NCBI GenBank assembly: GCA_009692615.1
Contig: SHYW01000022.1
Coordinates: 1 to 54,139, forward strand
Direction of reading: 5' to 3'
From: Deltaproteobacteria bacterium
GTDB lineage: Bacteria; Desulfobacterota; Binatia; UBA9968
Length of the DNA stretch: 54,139 nt
The translations under genes were made by a program, and so were the position numbers. Position 1 is the first letter of the stretch. Each line of letters opens with the position of its first letter. The notes below the pieces were generated by a model, which worked only from the letters and a program-made list of their open reading frames with translations, was not told the origin of the DNA and ran no database searches. Positions 41,100 to 49,850 of this stretch are shown here, one piece after another.

Positions 41100-42260
41100 A
41101 TGAATGAGGCAGCTTCGACTTCAGCTCGAGGTACTTCCGCGGCAGCGCCGGCTCGTGACCGGCATGCGCCTTGGCTCGCCTTGCGCCGGGTCAAAGGTTT
41201 GGGCTGCGTCGGCTGCAAAAGACTGCTGGCACATTTCGCCGAGCCGATAAAGATATTTTCCGCGTCGCGGCTGGAGCTCGAACAGGTCGAGGATTTGCGC
41301 GCCGATGCGGTTGACGGCATTCTCCGTTTCAATGAATGGGCCGAAGTCGATGACGAGCTCGCGCGGGTGCGTGCCGCGGGCGTCACGTTGGTCGGCTTCA
41401 ACGACGAAAAATATCCGGCGCGCTTGCGCGCCATCGCCGATCCGCCGCCGCTGCTTTACCTCAAAGGTGAACTGACCGCGGCCGACGACAAAGCGGTGGC
41501 CATCGTCGGTTCGCGCAGCGCCAGCGATTATGGCCGGCGCGTGACGCGGGATTTAGCGCGCGGCTTGGCGAAAGTAGGATTCACCGTGGTCAGCGGCATG
41601 GCGCGCGGCATCGACGGCACGGCCCATGAAACGACTTTGAATAATGGTGGCCGCACCATCGCGGTTTTAGGTTCCGGCGTCGAGCGCGCCTATCCGCCGG
41701 AGCATGACAAACTGTATCAACGTATCAGCGATGGCGGCGCGGTGATTTCCGAGTTGCCGCTCGGCACCAAGCCGCTGGCGTTCAATTTTCCGGCGCGCAA
41801 CCGGCTGATCAGTGGTTTGTCGCTGGGTGTAGTGGTCGTCGAAGCGACGGAGAAAAGCGGGTCGCTGATCACCGCCTCCATGGCGGTGGAACAGGGGCGA
41901 GAAGTTTTCGCCCTGCCCGGTGAAGTGGGATCGAGCCGCAGCCGCGGCGCCCATCGGCTGATTCGCCAGGGCGCCAAGCTGGTGGAAAACGTCGACGATA
42001 TTCTCGAAGAGATCGCACCGCAATTGTTGCCGGCCAGCGGCGCTCGGCATGCCGCGCCGTTGGCGCTGCCGCAAAACACCGGCGCCGAGGCGCGGAAAAT
42101 TTTCGCTTTACTGCAAGACGGCCAGCTGCAAGTCGACCAAGTGATTGAAAAGAGCGGCCTCGCAGTAGCGCAAGTATTACAAATACTACTCGAGCTCGAG
42201 CTGCAAGGTTACGTCCGGCAGTTGCCGGGACAAAAATATGTCGCGGAACGAGCCAACTAA
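41100..42260 (+). CDS. dprA: DNA-processing protein DprA
   Basis: A 386-residue RecA loader/ssDNA-binding protein. An N-terminal helical domain (LALRRVKGLGCVGCKRLL) precedes the Rossmann DprA core: AIVGSRSASDYGRR, VVSGMARGIDGTAHETTL, AVLGSGVERAYPPEH, FPARNRLISGLSLGVVVVEA. The C-terminal winged-helix (residues about 320-380) is kept. ATG 41100 is taken over an upstream TTG at 41049 for lack of a ribosome site there. It precedes topA by 36 bp, a common gene order. Confidence 0.95.
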   Translation: MNEAASTSARGTSAAAPARDRHAPWLALRRVKGLGCVGCKRLLAHFAEPIKIFSASRLELEQVEDLRADAVDGILRFNEWAEVDDELARVRAAGVTLVGFNDEKYPARLRAIADPPPLLYLKGELTAADDKAVAIVGSRSASDYGRRVTRDLARGLAKVGFTVVSGMARGIDGTAHETTLNNGGRTIAVLGSGVERAYPPEHDKLYQRISDGGAVISELPLGTKPLAFNFPARNRLISGLSLGVVVVEATEKSGSLITASMAVEQGREVFALPGEVGSSRSRGAHRLIRQGAKLVENVDDILEEIAPQLLPASGARHAAPLALPQNTGAEARKIFALLQDGQLQVDQVIEKSGLAVAQVLQILLELELQGYVRQLPGQKYVAERAN

Positions 42261-42296
42261 AACTACTTCTGAAGGCTACAGGAATGAATTGAAATT

Positions 42297-44627
42297 ATGG
42301 CAGCAAGGAATTTAGTCATCGTCGAGTCACCCGCCAAGGCGAAGACCTTGGAAAAATATCTAGGCCGCGATTATCAAGTCAGAGCGTCGGTGGGCCATGT
42401 GGTCGATTTGCCCAAGAGCAAGTTGGGCGTCGATGTGAAGAAGAACTTCGCGCCGGATTTCACCGTCATCCTCAATAAGAAAAAAGTCATCGACGATTTG
42501 AAGAAGGCGGCCAAGGGCAAAGAGCATATCTATCTGGCCTCCGACCCGGATCGCGAGGGCGAAGCGATCGCCTGGCATATCGCCGATCACGTCGTCAAAA
42601 ATCATAAGAGCGTGCGCCGCGTGCTGTTCAACGAGATCACTAAAAAAGCGGTGCTTGAAGCGATCGCCCATCCCCAAGCACTGGACCGCGACAAGTTCGA
42701 TGCCCAGGTGGCGCGCCGGGTGCTCGATCGCTTGGTCGGCTACAAAATCAGTCCGATCCTCTGGACCAAGGTGCGGCGCGGCTTAAGCGCCGGGCGGGTG
42801 CAGTCGGTGGCGGTGCGCGTGGTGTGCGACCGGGAAAAAGAGGTGCGCGCCTTCGTGCCGGTGGAGTATTGGTCGCTGACTGCGTCTTTGGAAGGGCGCT
42901 TGCCGCCATCCTTTAAAGCCAAGTTGGTGCAGTGGAAAGGTCAGAAGGTCGACAATAAAAAATTTCGCTTGGAAAATGAAACCGGCGTTCAGCAGATCGT
43001 CAAGGCGCTGGCAAGCGCGCCGTGGGTGATCGGCGCGGTCGAGAAAAAAGAACGGCGCCGTTATCCGACGCCGCCTTTCGTCACCAGCAAGTTGCAACAA
43101 GAGGCGGCGCGCAAATTGGGCTTTCAACCCAAGCGCACCATGCAGTTGGCGCAGCAGCTCTATGAAGGCGTCGAGCTTGGCAGCGAAGGCTCGGTGGGCT
43201 TGATCACTTACATGCGTACCGACTCGATTCGCATTTCGGCCAACGCCCTGAGCGCCGTGCGCGAACATATCAACAGCCAGTATGGCAAAAATTATCTGCC
43301 GGATAAGCCGAATGTCTTTCGTTCCAAGAAAAGCGCCCAGGACGCCCATGAGGCGATCCGCCCGACTTCGGTCGAGTACACGCCCGAGCGCGTGCGCCGT
43401 TTTCTGCGCCGCGACATGTTTCAACTCTATTCGCTGATCTGGGATCGTTTCGTCGCCAGTCAAATGGTGCCGGCGGTGTACGATCAGACCGCTTTCGAGA
43501 TTCCCGTCGGCGAAGCACTGTTTCGCGCCAACGGCCAGCAGGTCAAGTTCGACGGCTTCATGAAGCTCTACATCGAAGGGCGCGACGAGCGCGCGCCGCA
43601 AGCCAACGGCGAAAACAACGAAGAATCTGAGGAAGAGGCCGACGACGCTCAAGAACAAGAAGGCGTGCTACCGAATTTACAAAAGGGCGATGCGTTAAAA
43701 CTTTTGGCCATGGACCCACGCCAGCATTTCACCCAACCGCCGCCCCGTTTCACCCAGGCTTCGCTGATTAAAGAATTAGACGAGAAGGGCATCGGCCGGC
43801 CGTCGACTTATGCGGCGATCATTTCCAACATTCTCGACCGCGAGTATGTGGCGCAGAACGAAAGCCGCCAATTGGTGCCGACGGACTTGGGTTTTTTGGT
43901 GACCGATTTATTAGTAGAAAGTTTTCCCGACATTCTCAACGTCGAGTTCACCGCCGGCATGGAAGACCAGCTCGATAAAATCGAAGAAGGCAAAGAGAAG
44001 TGGACCAAGACGATGAAGCGCTTCTACACGCCCTTCGAGCGCGATCTCAAGAAGGCCGCCAAGGAGATGCGCGACGTCAAGCGCCAAGAGGTGCCCACCG
44101 ACATCGACTGTGAAAAGTGCGGCAACAAGATGGTGATAAAGTGGGGGCGCAACGGTGAGTTTCTCGCCTGCCCTCAATATCCCGAGTGCAAAAGCACGAA
44201 AAACTTCAAACGCAGCGACACCGGCGAGATCGAAATCGCCGTCGAGGAAGTGGTCGACGAGGCCTGCGAGAAATGCGGCCGGCCGATGCTGTTACGCTTC
44301 GGCAAGTTCGGCAAGTTTCTCGGCTGCAGCGGCTATCCCGAATGCAAAAACATTCAGCCGCTGCAAAAGCCGGTGGACCTGGGCATCAAGTGTCCCGAGT
44401 GTAAAGAAGGCGACATCAAGGAACGCAAATCGCGCTGGGGCAAAATGTTTTACGGCTGCGATAAATATCCCGCTTGCAAGTTCGCTTCTTGGGACAAGCC
44501 GTTGCCGACGCCCTGTCCTGACTGCGACAGTCCGATATTGGTCGAAAAAATTCTCAAGCGAACCGGCCGCACGCACCGTTGTTACAAAAAAGAGTGCGGC
44601 TACTCGATCCAAGTCGTTGAGCAATAG
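42297..44627 (+). CDS. topA: DNA topoisomerase I
   Basis: A 776-residue type IA topoisomerase. The TOPRIM domain opens at LVIVESPAKAKTLEKYLG and has the DPDREGEAIAW acidic motif. The catalytic Tyr305 lies in SVGLITYMRTDSIRIS. Four C-terminal zinc-finger repeats follow: CEKCGNKMVIKWG, CEKCGRPMLLRFG, CPECKEGDIKERK and CPDCDSPILVEK. It relaxes negative supercoils in the cytoplasm. An acidic linker (EENNEESEEEADDAQEQE-like, about residues 438-462) is longer than usual. It is followed by an ACGAAGG hairpin repeat. Confidence 0.97.
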   Translation: MAARNLVIVESPAKAKTLEKYLGRDYQVRASVGHVVDLPKSKLGVDVKKNFAPDFTVILNKKKVIDDLKKAAKGKEHIYLASDPDREGEAIAWHIADHVVKNHKSVRRVLFNEITKKAVLEAIAHPQALDRDKFDAQVARRVLDRLVGYKISPILWTKVRRGLSAGRVQSVAVRVVCDREKEVRAFVPVEYWSLTASLEGRLPPSFKAKLVQWKGQKVDNKKFRLENETGVQQIVKALASAPWVIGAVEKKERRRYPTPPFVTSKLQQEAARKLGFQPKRTMQLAQQLYEGVELGSEGSVGLITYMRTDSIRISANALSAVREHINSQYGKNYLPDKPNVFRSKKSAQDAHEAIRPTSVEYTPERVRRFLRRDMFQLYSLIWDRFVASQMVPAVYDQTAFEIPVGEALFRANGQQVKFDGFMKLYIEGRDERAPQANGENNEESEEEADDAQEQEGVLPNLQKGDALKLLAMDPRQHFTQPPPRFTQASLIKELDEKGIGRPSTYAAIISNILDREYVAQNESRQLVPTDLGFLVTDLLVESFPDILNVEFTAGMEDQLDKIEEGKEKWTKTMKRFYTPFERDLKKAAKEMRDVKRQEVPTDIDCEKCGNKMVIKWGRNGEFLACPQYPECKSTKNFKRSDTGEIEIAVEEVVDEACEKCGRPMLLRFGKFGKFLGCSGYPECKNIQPLQKPVDLGIKCPECKEGDIKERKSRWGKMFYGCDKYPACKFASWDKPLPTPCPDCDSPILVEKILKRTGRTHRCYKKECGYSIQVVEQ

Positions 44628-44653
44628 CCGCAACAAAATAGGCGAAGGATAAT

Positions 44654-44736
44654 TTTCACCACGAAGGCACGAAGGACACGAAGGTTTAGGAAAATATGTT
44701 TTCGAACTTCGTGCTCTTCGTGCCTTCGTGGTGAAA
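44654..44736. repeat. Long hairpin repeat, ACGAAGG family (copy 2)
   Basis: The left arm TTTCACCACGAAGGCACGAA with GGACACGAAGG pairs with the right arm CTTCGTGCTCTTCGTGCCTT with CGTGGTGAAA over about 30 bp. The arms consist of repeated ACGAAGG words. It sits between topA and trmFO and could act as a terminator-like or processing structure, though no T-run follows. Confidence 0.8.
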
Positions 44737-44775
44737 CCATTTTTTCACGGTGATCTTTTAAGAAATATTAAATCC

Positions 44776-46143
44776 ATGCAGCCCATTGTACGGATCATCG
44801 GCGGCGGCCTGGCCGGCAGCGAAGCGGCGTGGCAGTTGGCGCGGCGCGGCGTCGCCGTCGAGCTATTCGAAATGCGGCCGGTGCGCAAGACCGAGGCCCA
44901 CGCCACGGCATATCTGGCCGAGGTGGTGTGTAGTAATTCTCTCCGTTCCGATTCGCTGTCGGCGCCCGCCGGTTTGCTTAAGGCGGAAATGCGCCAGCTC
45001 GACTCGCTGATCATTCGAGTCGCCGAAATCCATCGGGTGCCGGCCGGTTCGGCGTTGGCGGTCGATCGCGAGGGCTTCGCGCGCGGCGTCACCGAGGCCG
45101 TCGAAGCTTTGCCCAATGTCAAAATCATTCGCCAAGAAGTTGAAACGATTCCTACTGACGGCGTGGTCATTCTCGCCACGGGGCCGCTCACATCGCCGGC
45201 GTTGTCCAAAGACCTGACCGCCAAGTTGGGCGAAGAGCATCTGTATTTTTACGACGCGATCTCGCCCATCGTCACGGCGGAGTCCATCGACATGAGCGTG
45301 GCCTATCGCGCCGCGCGCTACGGCAAGGGCGGCGACGACTATATCAACCTGCCGTTGTCGCAGGAGGAATACTATCGCTTCATCGCCGCCTTGGTCGCCG
45401 CCGAGCGAGTGGCGACGCACAGCTTCGAGCGCTTCGTGCCCTTCGAAGGCTGCATGCCCATCGAAGAGATGGCCGACCGCGGCAAAGAAACCCTGGCGTT
45501 CGGGCCGATGCGCGCGGTGGGGTTGATCGATCCGCGCACCGGCCGGCGGCCCTATGCCGTGGTGCAGTTGCGTCAAGAAAATCGGGAAGGATCGCTTTAT
45601 AATTTGGTCGGTTTTCAAACTAAGATGACTTACGGCGAACAGCGCAAAGTGTTCGGGCTGATTCCCGGATTGGCCAACGCCGAGTTCGTGCGGCTCGGCA
45701 GCTTGCATCGCAATACTTTCATCAACGCGCCGCAACATTTGTTGCCGACTTTGCAATGGCGCAGCCGGGAGACGCTCTTTTTCGCCGGGCAAATGACCGG
45801 AGTCGAAGGTTACATAGAATCGGCGGCCAGCGGATTGCTGGCTGGTATCAACGCGGCCAATTTGTTGCAGGCTAAGCCGTTGGTGATTCCGCCGGAAACC
45901 ACCGCGCTGGGCGCGCTCTTGCGTTATATCGCCGATCCCGAGCGCAAACGTTTTCAACCCATGAACGTCAACTTCGGCTTGATTCCACCGCTGGCGGCGC
46001 GCTTCCGCGGCCGGGCAAAAAAGGAAATGATGGCGCGCCGCGCCTTGGCCGATATGGCGGCGTGGCTGGATGAAACTCACTGCGGTGTCAAGGTTGTTAC
46101 CGCCGATGGTCCGCCAACTTTAGAAACTATCGCTTTGCCATGA
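44776..46143 (+). CDS. trmFO: tRNA m5U54 methyltransferase TrmFO (folate/FAD dependent)
   Basis: A 455-residue flavoprotein that methylates U54 of tRNA using methylenetetrahydrofolate. The FAD site is IIGGGLAGSEAAWQLARRG and the catalytic-cysteine motif is VVCSNSLRSDS. The C-terminal signature GQMTGVEGYIESAASGLLAG is complete. ATG 44776 begins at the FAD motif; the open frame continues upstream into the repeat. It overlaps ppx by 4 bp. Its presence instead of TrmA excludes typical gammaproteobacteria. Confidence 0.97.
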   Translation: MQPIVRIIGGGLAGSEAAWQLARRGVAVELFEMRPVRKTEAHATAYLAEVVCSNSLRSDSLSAPAGLLKAEMRQLDSLIIRVAEIHRVPAGSALAVDREGFARGVTEAVEALPNVKIIRQEVETIPTDGVVILATGPLTSPALSKDLTAKLGEEHLYFYDAISPIVTAESIDMSVAYRAARYGKGGDDYINLPLSQEEYYRFIAALVAAERVATHSFERFVPFEGCMPIEEMADRGKETLAFGPMRAVGLIDPRTGRRPYAVVQLRQENREGSLYNLVGFQTKMTYGEQRKVFGLIPGLANAEFVRLGSLHRNTFINAPQHLLPTLQWRSRETLFFAGQMTGVEGYIESAASGLLAGINAANLLQAKPLVIPPETTALGALLRYIADPERKRFQPMNVNFGLIPPLAARFRGRAKKEMMARRALADMAAWLDETHCGVKVVTADGPPTLETIALP

Positions 46144-47072
46144 GTCCACGCCGGAGCGCGTTCATCGATATCGGCACCAACGCCGTGCTCTGTTTGATCG
46201 CCGACTTGCGCGACACCGGCCGCTTTCGCGTGCTCGACGATTTGGCCGAAGTCGCCGGCTTGGGGCGCGGCGTCGATCAAAGCGGTGCGATCAGCGCCGC
46301 CGGCGAGCAGCGCTGTCTGGAAACTCTCGAACGCTACCGTGACCATTGTCAAAACCTCGGCGTCGACGAGATCGTCGCCGTCGGCACCAGCGCGCTACGC
46401 GATGCGCGCAATAGCGCCGAGGTGCGTGAGCGCTTGCGCGCGCGGCTCGGCTTCGAGATTCGCGTGATCTCGGGGGATGAAGAGGCAGCTTACTCTTTTC
46501 TGGCGGTGGAGCGCGGATTGTCTTTGATCGGCGAGCTTTTGGTCATCGACATCGGCGGCGGCAGCACGGAATTTATTTTGGGCAACAGCGCCGGCGTGAC
46601 ATTGGCCGAGAGCGTCGATATCGGCTCGGTGCGGCTCACCGAACGGTTTCTCCATACCGATCCGGTGGGCGCCGATGAAATCGTTTCGATGAACCGCGCC
46701 ATCGATCGACAATTGATGCCGCTACTGGCGCGCTACGGGAATTGGCAAACGCCGCCGACTCTCGTCGGCATCGCCGGCACGTTTACGACGCTCTCTTCGG
46801 TGGAAAAACAAATGGCGCGCTACGTCCATGCCGAAGTTCACGGCTGTCGATTGAGCCTGGCGGAAGTGCGGCGGCAGATAGGTTTGTTTAGTGAGTGCAC
46901 GCTCGCCGAACGTCAGCGCATCGTCGGCCTCGAAGCCAAGCGCGCCGACGTGATTCTCGCTGGCGCTTGTTTGATCGAACGGATCTTAATTTTGTTGGGT
47001 AGCGACAGTGTTGTCGTCAGCGATCAAGGCGTGCGCTATGGTTTGTTACACGAGCGCGCGCAAAGTCTGTAA
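46140..47072 (+). CDS. ppx: Exopolyphosphatase / pppGpp phosphohydrolase family protein
   Basis: A 310-residue Ppx/GppA N-terminal-type enzyme of the ASKHA fold. The phosphate 1 loop is FIDIGTNAVLCLIAD, followed by ISGDEEAAYSFLAV (catalytic Glu) and the phosphate 2 loop LVIDIGGGSTEFILG. It lacks the long C-terminal HD-like domain of E. coli Ppx, as usual for short GppA-like forms. It hydrolyses polyphosphate or pppGpp. The ATG overlaps the trmFO stop. Confidence 0.93.
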   Translation: MSPRRSAFIDIGTNAVLCLIADLRDTGRFRVLDDLAEVAGLGRGVDQSGAISAAGEQRCLETLERYRDHCQNLGVDEIVAVGTSALRDARNSAEVRERLRARLGFEIRVISGDEEAAYSFLAVERGLSLIGELLVIDIGGGSTEFILGNSAGVTLAESVDIGSVRLTERFLHTDPVGADEIVSMNRAIDRQLMPLLARYGNWQTPPTLVGIAGTFTTLSSVEKQMARYVHAEVHGCRLSLAEVRRQIGLFSECTLAERQRIVGLEAKRADVILAGACLIERILILLGSDSVVVSDQGVRYGLLHERAQSL

Positions 47073-47078
47073 ATCCAG

Positions 47079-47107
47079 TTGACATTTTCTTGAGAATTCG
47101 GAATGAT
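47079..47107 (+). promoter_or_regulatory. Sigma-70-like promoter of the HU gene
   Basis: -35 TTGACA (47079-47084, perfect), a 17-bp spacer, and -10 AATGAT (47102-47107). It lies 82 bp upstream of the HU start and just after the ppx stop. Confidence 0.6.
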
Positions 47108-47188
47108 CGCGCCTTACGTTAAGACAACATGCGGCAATAAAATTTCACCGCGAGTTGGATGTGAAATACCGAGGGAGGCGCGTAGCAC

Positions 47189-47458
47189 ATGACGAAAGCA
47201 GATCTTATCGAAGCGGTGGCGAAGGCGGCGCAGTTGAACAAACGGACGGCGGGCGAAGCGGTGGATGCGACCTTCGAAGGCATCGTCAAGGCGATCAAGA
47301 AGAGCAAACGTTTTCAAGTTCCCGGCTTCGGCACCTTCACGTTGCGCTCGCGCAAGGCGCGCAAGGGGAGAAATCCCCAGACCGGCGACGTGATCATGAT
47401 CAAAGCGAGCCGCACCGTCGGTTTCAAACCGGCGGCGGATCTGAAGCGAGAGTTATAA
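47189..47458 (+). CDS. hup: HU-family nucleoid protein
   Basis: An 89-residue histone-like protein. N-terminal dimer helices (TKADLIEAVAKAAQLNKRTA) are followed by the conserved VPGFGTFTLRSRKARKGRNP and the DNA-binding arm with the proline RNPQTGDVI. The end FKPAADLKREL is typical HU. It bends and compacts DNA. A promoter is upstream and a strong terminator downstream, so it is its own transcription unit. Confidence 0.96.
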   Translation: MTKADLIEAVAKAAQLNKRTAGEAVDATFEGIVKAIKKSKRFQVPGFGTFTLRSRKARKGRNPQTGDVIMIKASRTVGFKPAADLKREL

Positions 47459-47478
47459 CCATCGACAATTCTCGTATC

Positions 47479-47510
47479 AGGCCACCGCGGGCGACCGGGT
47501 GGCCTTTTTA
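47479..47510 (+). terminator. Rho-independent terminator after HU
   Basis: AGGCCACC (47479-47486) pairs with GGTGGCCT (47498-47505), 8-bp perfect stem, 11-nt loop, followed by TTTTA. It lies 20 bp after the HU stop. Confidence 0.85.
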
Positions 47511-47593
47511 TTGCCCTACTTGATGCCGCGGACCTAGGCACGTAAAATAGTCGAAACTTGAAAATCGTTAGCGGCTGCGCGGAAAGAAAACCT

Positions 47594-48514
47594 ATGTCCA
47601 TCAAAACTGAAAAAATTTGGCTCGACGGCGAACTCGTGGCCTGGGAGGACGCCAAGATCCATGTGCTGTCCCACGCGCTCCATTACGGCACGGCGTATTT
47701 CGAAGGCATTCGCTGCTATGAATTGGCTGACGGCCGCTCGGCGGTGTTTCGTCTCGAAGAGCATATGCGGCGTCTGGCCGATTCGGGTAAGATTCTCGGC
47801 TTTCCTCTGCCCTATTCAGTGGAGCAATTGTGCGGCGCGACTAAGGACGTCATTCGCGCCAACAAGCTCAAGGCTTGTTACATTCGTCCTCTGGCTTTTC
47901 TCGGTCTCGGCGAGCTCGGCGTTTACGCGCCGCAAAACCCGGTCAACGTGTGCATCGCCGTGTGGCCTTGGGGCGCCTATCTCGGCGACGACGGGATAAA
48001 AAATGGCATTCGCGCCAAGGTGTCATCCTTCACGCGCCATCACGTCAACGCGACCATGACCAAGAGCAAGACCTCGGCGAACTATGTCAATTCGGTGCTC
48101 GCCAAAGCGGAAGTGAAAAAAGCCGGCTACGACGAAGCGATCATGCTCGACACCGAAGGCTATGTTTCGGAAGCGAGCGGCGAAAATATTTTCATCGTGC
48201 GCGGCGGCAAGATCAAAACCACGCCGCTGACCTCGATCCTGCCCGGCATCACCCGTGACTCGATCATCACCTTGGCGCGGGACAAAGGCTATGAAGTGAT
48301 CGAGGAGCGTTTCACTCGCGACGAACTTTACATCGCCGATGAAGCTTTCCTCACCGGCACGGCGGCGGAGCTGACGCCGATCCGCGAAGTCGACGACCGC
48401 CAGATCGGCGCCGGCCGGCGCGGTCCGATCACCGAGGACGTGCAAAGTACTTTCTTCGAAGTGATCAAAGGCAAAGCCGGGGAGAAGTACTCCAAGTGGC
48501 TGTCGCTGCTGTGA
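47594..48514 (+). CDS. ilvE: Branched-chain amino acid aminotransferase
   Basis: A 306-residue class IV PLP aminotransferase. The catalytic Lys159 lies in MTKSKTSANYVNSVL. HALHYGTAYFEGIRCYE and DTEGYVSEASGENIFIV are IlvE hallmarks. It does the last step of Val, Leu and Ile synthesis (2-oxoglutarate/glutamate coupled). GGAAAG about 8 bp before ATG 47594 supports the start; an in-frame extension upstream is unlikely. It stands alone after the HU terminator. Confidence 0.96.
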   Translation: MSIKTEKIWLDGELVAWEDAKIHVLSHALHYGTAYFEGIRCYELADGRSAVFRLEEHMRRLADSGKILGFPLPYSVEQLCGATKDVIRANKLKACYIRPLAFLGLGELGVYAPQNPVNVCIAVWPWGAYLGDDGIKNGIRAKVSSFTRHHVNATMTKSKTSANYVNSVLAKAEVKKAGYDEAIMLDTEGYVSEASGENIFIVRGGKIKTTPLTSILPGITRDSIITLARDKGYEVIEERFTRDELYIADEAFLTGTAAELTPIREVDDRQIGAGRRGPITEDVQSTFFEVIKGKAGEKYSKWLSLL

Positions 48515-48559
48515 TCGCGCTGCGTTTAGCTTGACCCACCACAGCTGCGATTGGATCTC

Positions 48560-48650
48560 GGAATATCTCGCGCTAAGCTCGCAAAGGACGCCAAGGAAAA
48601 TAGTAAAATCCTACTTCGCGACCTTTGCGTTTTTTGCGCGAGAAATATCC
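48560..48650. repeat. Long hairpin repeat, GCAAAGG family (copy 2)
   Basis: GGAATATCTCGCGC at the left pairs with GCGCGAGAAATATCC at the right. Internal arms GCAAAGGACGCCAAGG and CGACCTTTGCGTT continue the stem. It is similar to 36825-36905. It fills the gap between ilvE and the thioesterase gene and abuts the ribosome-site region of the latter. Confidence 0.75.
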
Positions 48651-48660
48651 TAACAACTCC

Positions 48661-49032
48661 ATGACTGAAACCCTCGATCCGACGCTGCGCGTCACCATGC
48701 TGCCGCGCGATACCAACGCGCGCGGCACGATCTTTGGCGGCGTGATCTTGAGCCACATCGACTTGGCCGGCGGCATCGCGGCGTCGCGCTGCGCGGCGCG
48801 CAATTTCGTCACCCGGGCGATGCGCGAGGTGGAATTCATCGCGCCGGTCTATCTTGGTGACGTGGTGAGTTTTTACACTAAGGTGCTGCGCGAGGGGGCG
48901 ACTTCGGTGACGGTCAAGGTCAGCGTCGAGGCCGAGCGCGGCAAGGAGCCGCGCCATCGGGTGAAAGTCACCGAAGCGGAAGTTATTTACGTCGCCGTTG
49001 ATGAAGCCGGTAAACCGATTACTTTGAAATAG
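48661..49032 (+). CDS. Acyl-CoA thioesterase (YciA/BFIT-type hot-dog)
   Basis: A 123-residue single hot-dog protein. The motif [20 protein letters not shown] contains the catalytic-helix Asp region and Asn/Gly of the YciA family; [19 protein letters not shown] gives the second signature. It hydrolyses acyl-CoA to free acid and CoA, working as a hexamer (trimer of dimers) in known members. Its ATG follows the hairpin repeat by 11 bp, with no good ribosome site. The next gene starts 2 bp after the stop. Confidence 0.9.
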   Translation: MTETLDPTLRVTMLPRDTNARGTIFGGVILSHIDLAGGIAASRCAARNFVTRAMREVEFIAPVYLGDVVSFYTKVLREGATSVTVKVSVEAERGKEPRHRVKVTEAEVIYVAVDEAGKPITLK

Positions 49033-49034
49033 CA

Positions 49035-49850
49035 ATGCTGCACCGATCCCTTCGTCTGATTACTTTTATCGTGGCGTGGCTGAGTCTTGCTGTTGTCCCG
49101 ACGCGCGCCGCCGACGAATCGGCGACACTGGCTGACATTGCGCAGCTGCACAAAAATGCCGAGCGACTGTATTTTCAATTCAAGCCCAAAGAGGCCGCCG
49201 CCGATTTACAAAAAATTCTTCAAGCCGACGGCCGCAACTTCGAAGCTCTCATCAAACTGGCGCGCGCTCATATCGACATCGGCGACATGATCGCCGAGAG
49301 CGGCGGCAACTGGAAAGAACGCAGGCTCAAAGAATACCGCACGGCGGAAGAGTACGCGCGTAAAGCGCTGAAGCTCGATCCGAACTCTAGCTGGAGTTAT
49401 TTTTGGGTCGCCGCTTCGGTGGGCAGCGTCGCGGAGATGGCGCCGGTGGCCAAGCAAGTCGAGTTGGCGGCGGAGATTCGCGACGCCGTGGAGAAGTCCT
49501 TGGCTCTCGATCCCAAGAATGGCGCGGCCTGTCATCTCTACGGCGTGTGGCATCGCAAAGTTGCCGAGATCGGCGGCGCCAGCCGCATGTTCGCGTCACT
49601 ATTTTTTGGCAAGAGCGTGCCTCAAGGGAGTTTGGACAAATCCATCGAGTACTTAAAAAAAGCCGTGGCGCTCAATCCCACTTATGTCGCTTCACGTTTG
49701 GATCTCGCGCGCAGTCACGCGGCGAAAAAAGAATGGCCGGCGGCGCGCGCGCTGCTCAAATCTATCCCGGAAATTGCCAATCAATATTTCGAAGACGCCA
49801 AGCACAAGCGTGAAGCGGAAGAGTTCTTAGACGAGATCAAGGAGCGCTGA
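49035..49850 (+). CDS. Secreted TPR-like protein
   Basis: A 271-residue protein with a Sec signal (cleavage near TRAADE, residue 26). It has about five TPR-like helical pairs similar to the RMD/regulator-of-microtubule-dynamics type: YFQFKPKEAAADLQKILQAD, YARKALKLDPNSSWSYFW and KKAVALNPTYVASRLDLARS. Proteins of this type are periplasmic scaffolds. It is probably co-transcribed with the thioesterase (2-bp gap). Its 3' end overlaps the convergent hydrolase gene by 14 bp. Confidence 0.8.
   Translation: MLHRSLRLITFIVAWLSLAVVPTRAADESATLADIAQLHKNAERLYFQFKPKEAAADLQKILQADGRNFEALIKLARAHIDIGDMIAESGGNWKERRLKEYRTAEEYARKALKLDPNSSWSYFWVAASVGSVAEMAPVAKQVELAAEIRDAVEKSLALDPKNGAACHLYGVWHRKVAEIGGASRMFASLFFGKSVPQGSLDKSIEYLKKAVALNPTYVASRLDLARSHAAKKEWPAARALLKSIPEIANQYFEDAKHKREAEEFLDEIKER

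Noticed and set aside
44863-46080. 405-codon minus-strand open frame opposite trmFO
   Set aside because: trmFO is unmistakable on the plus strand; the antisense frame has shadow composition.
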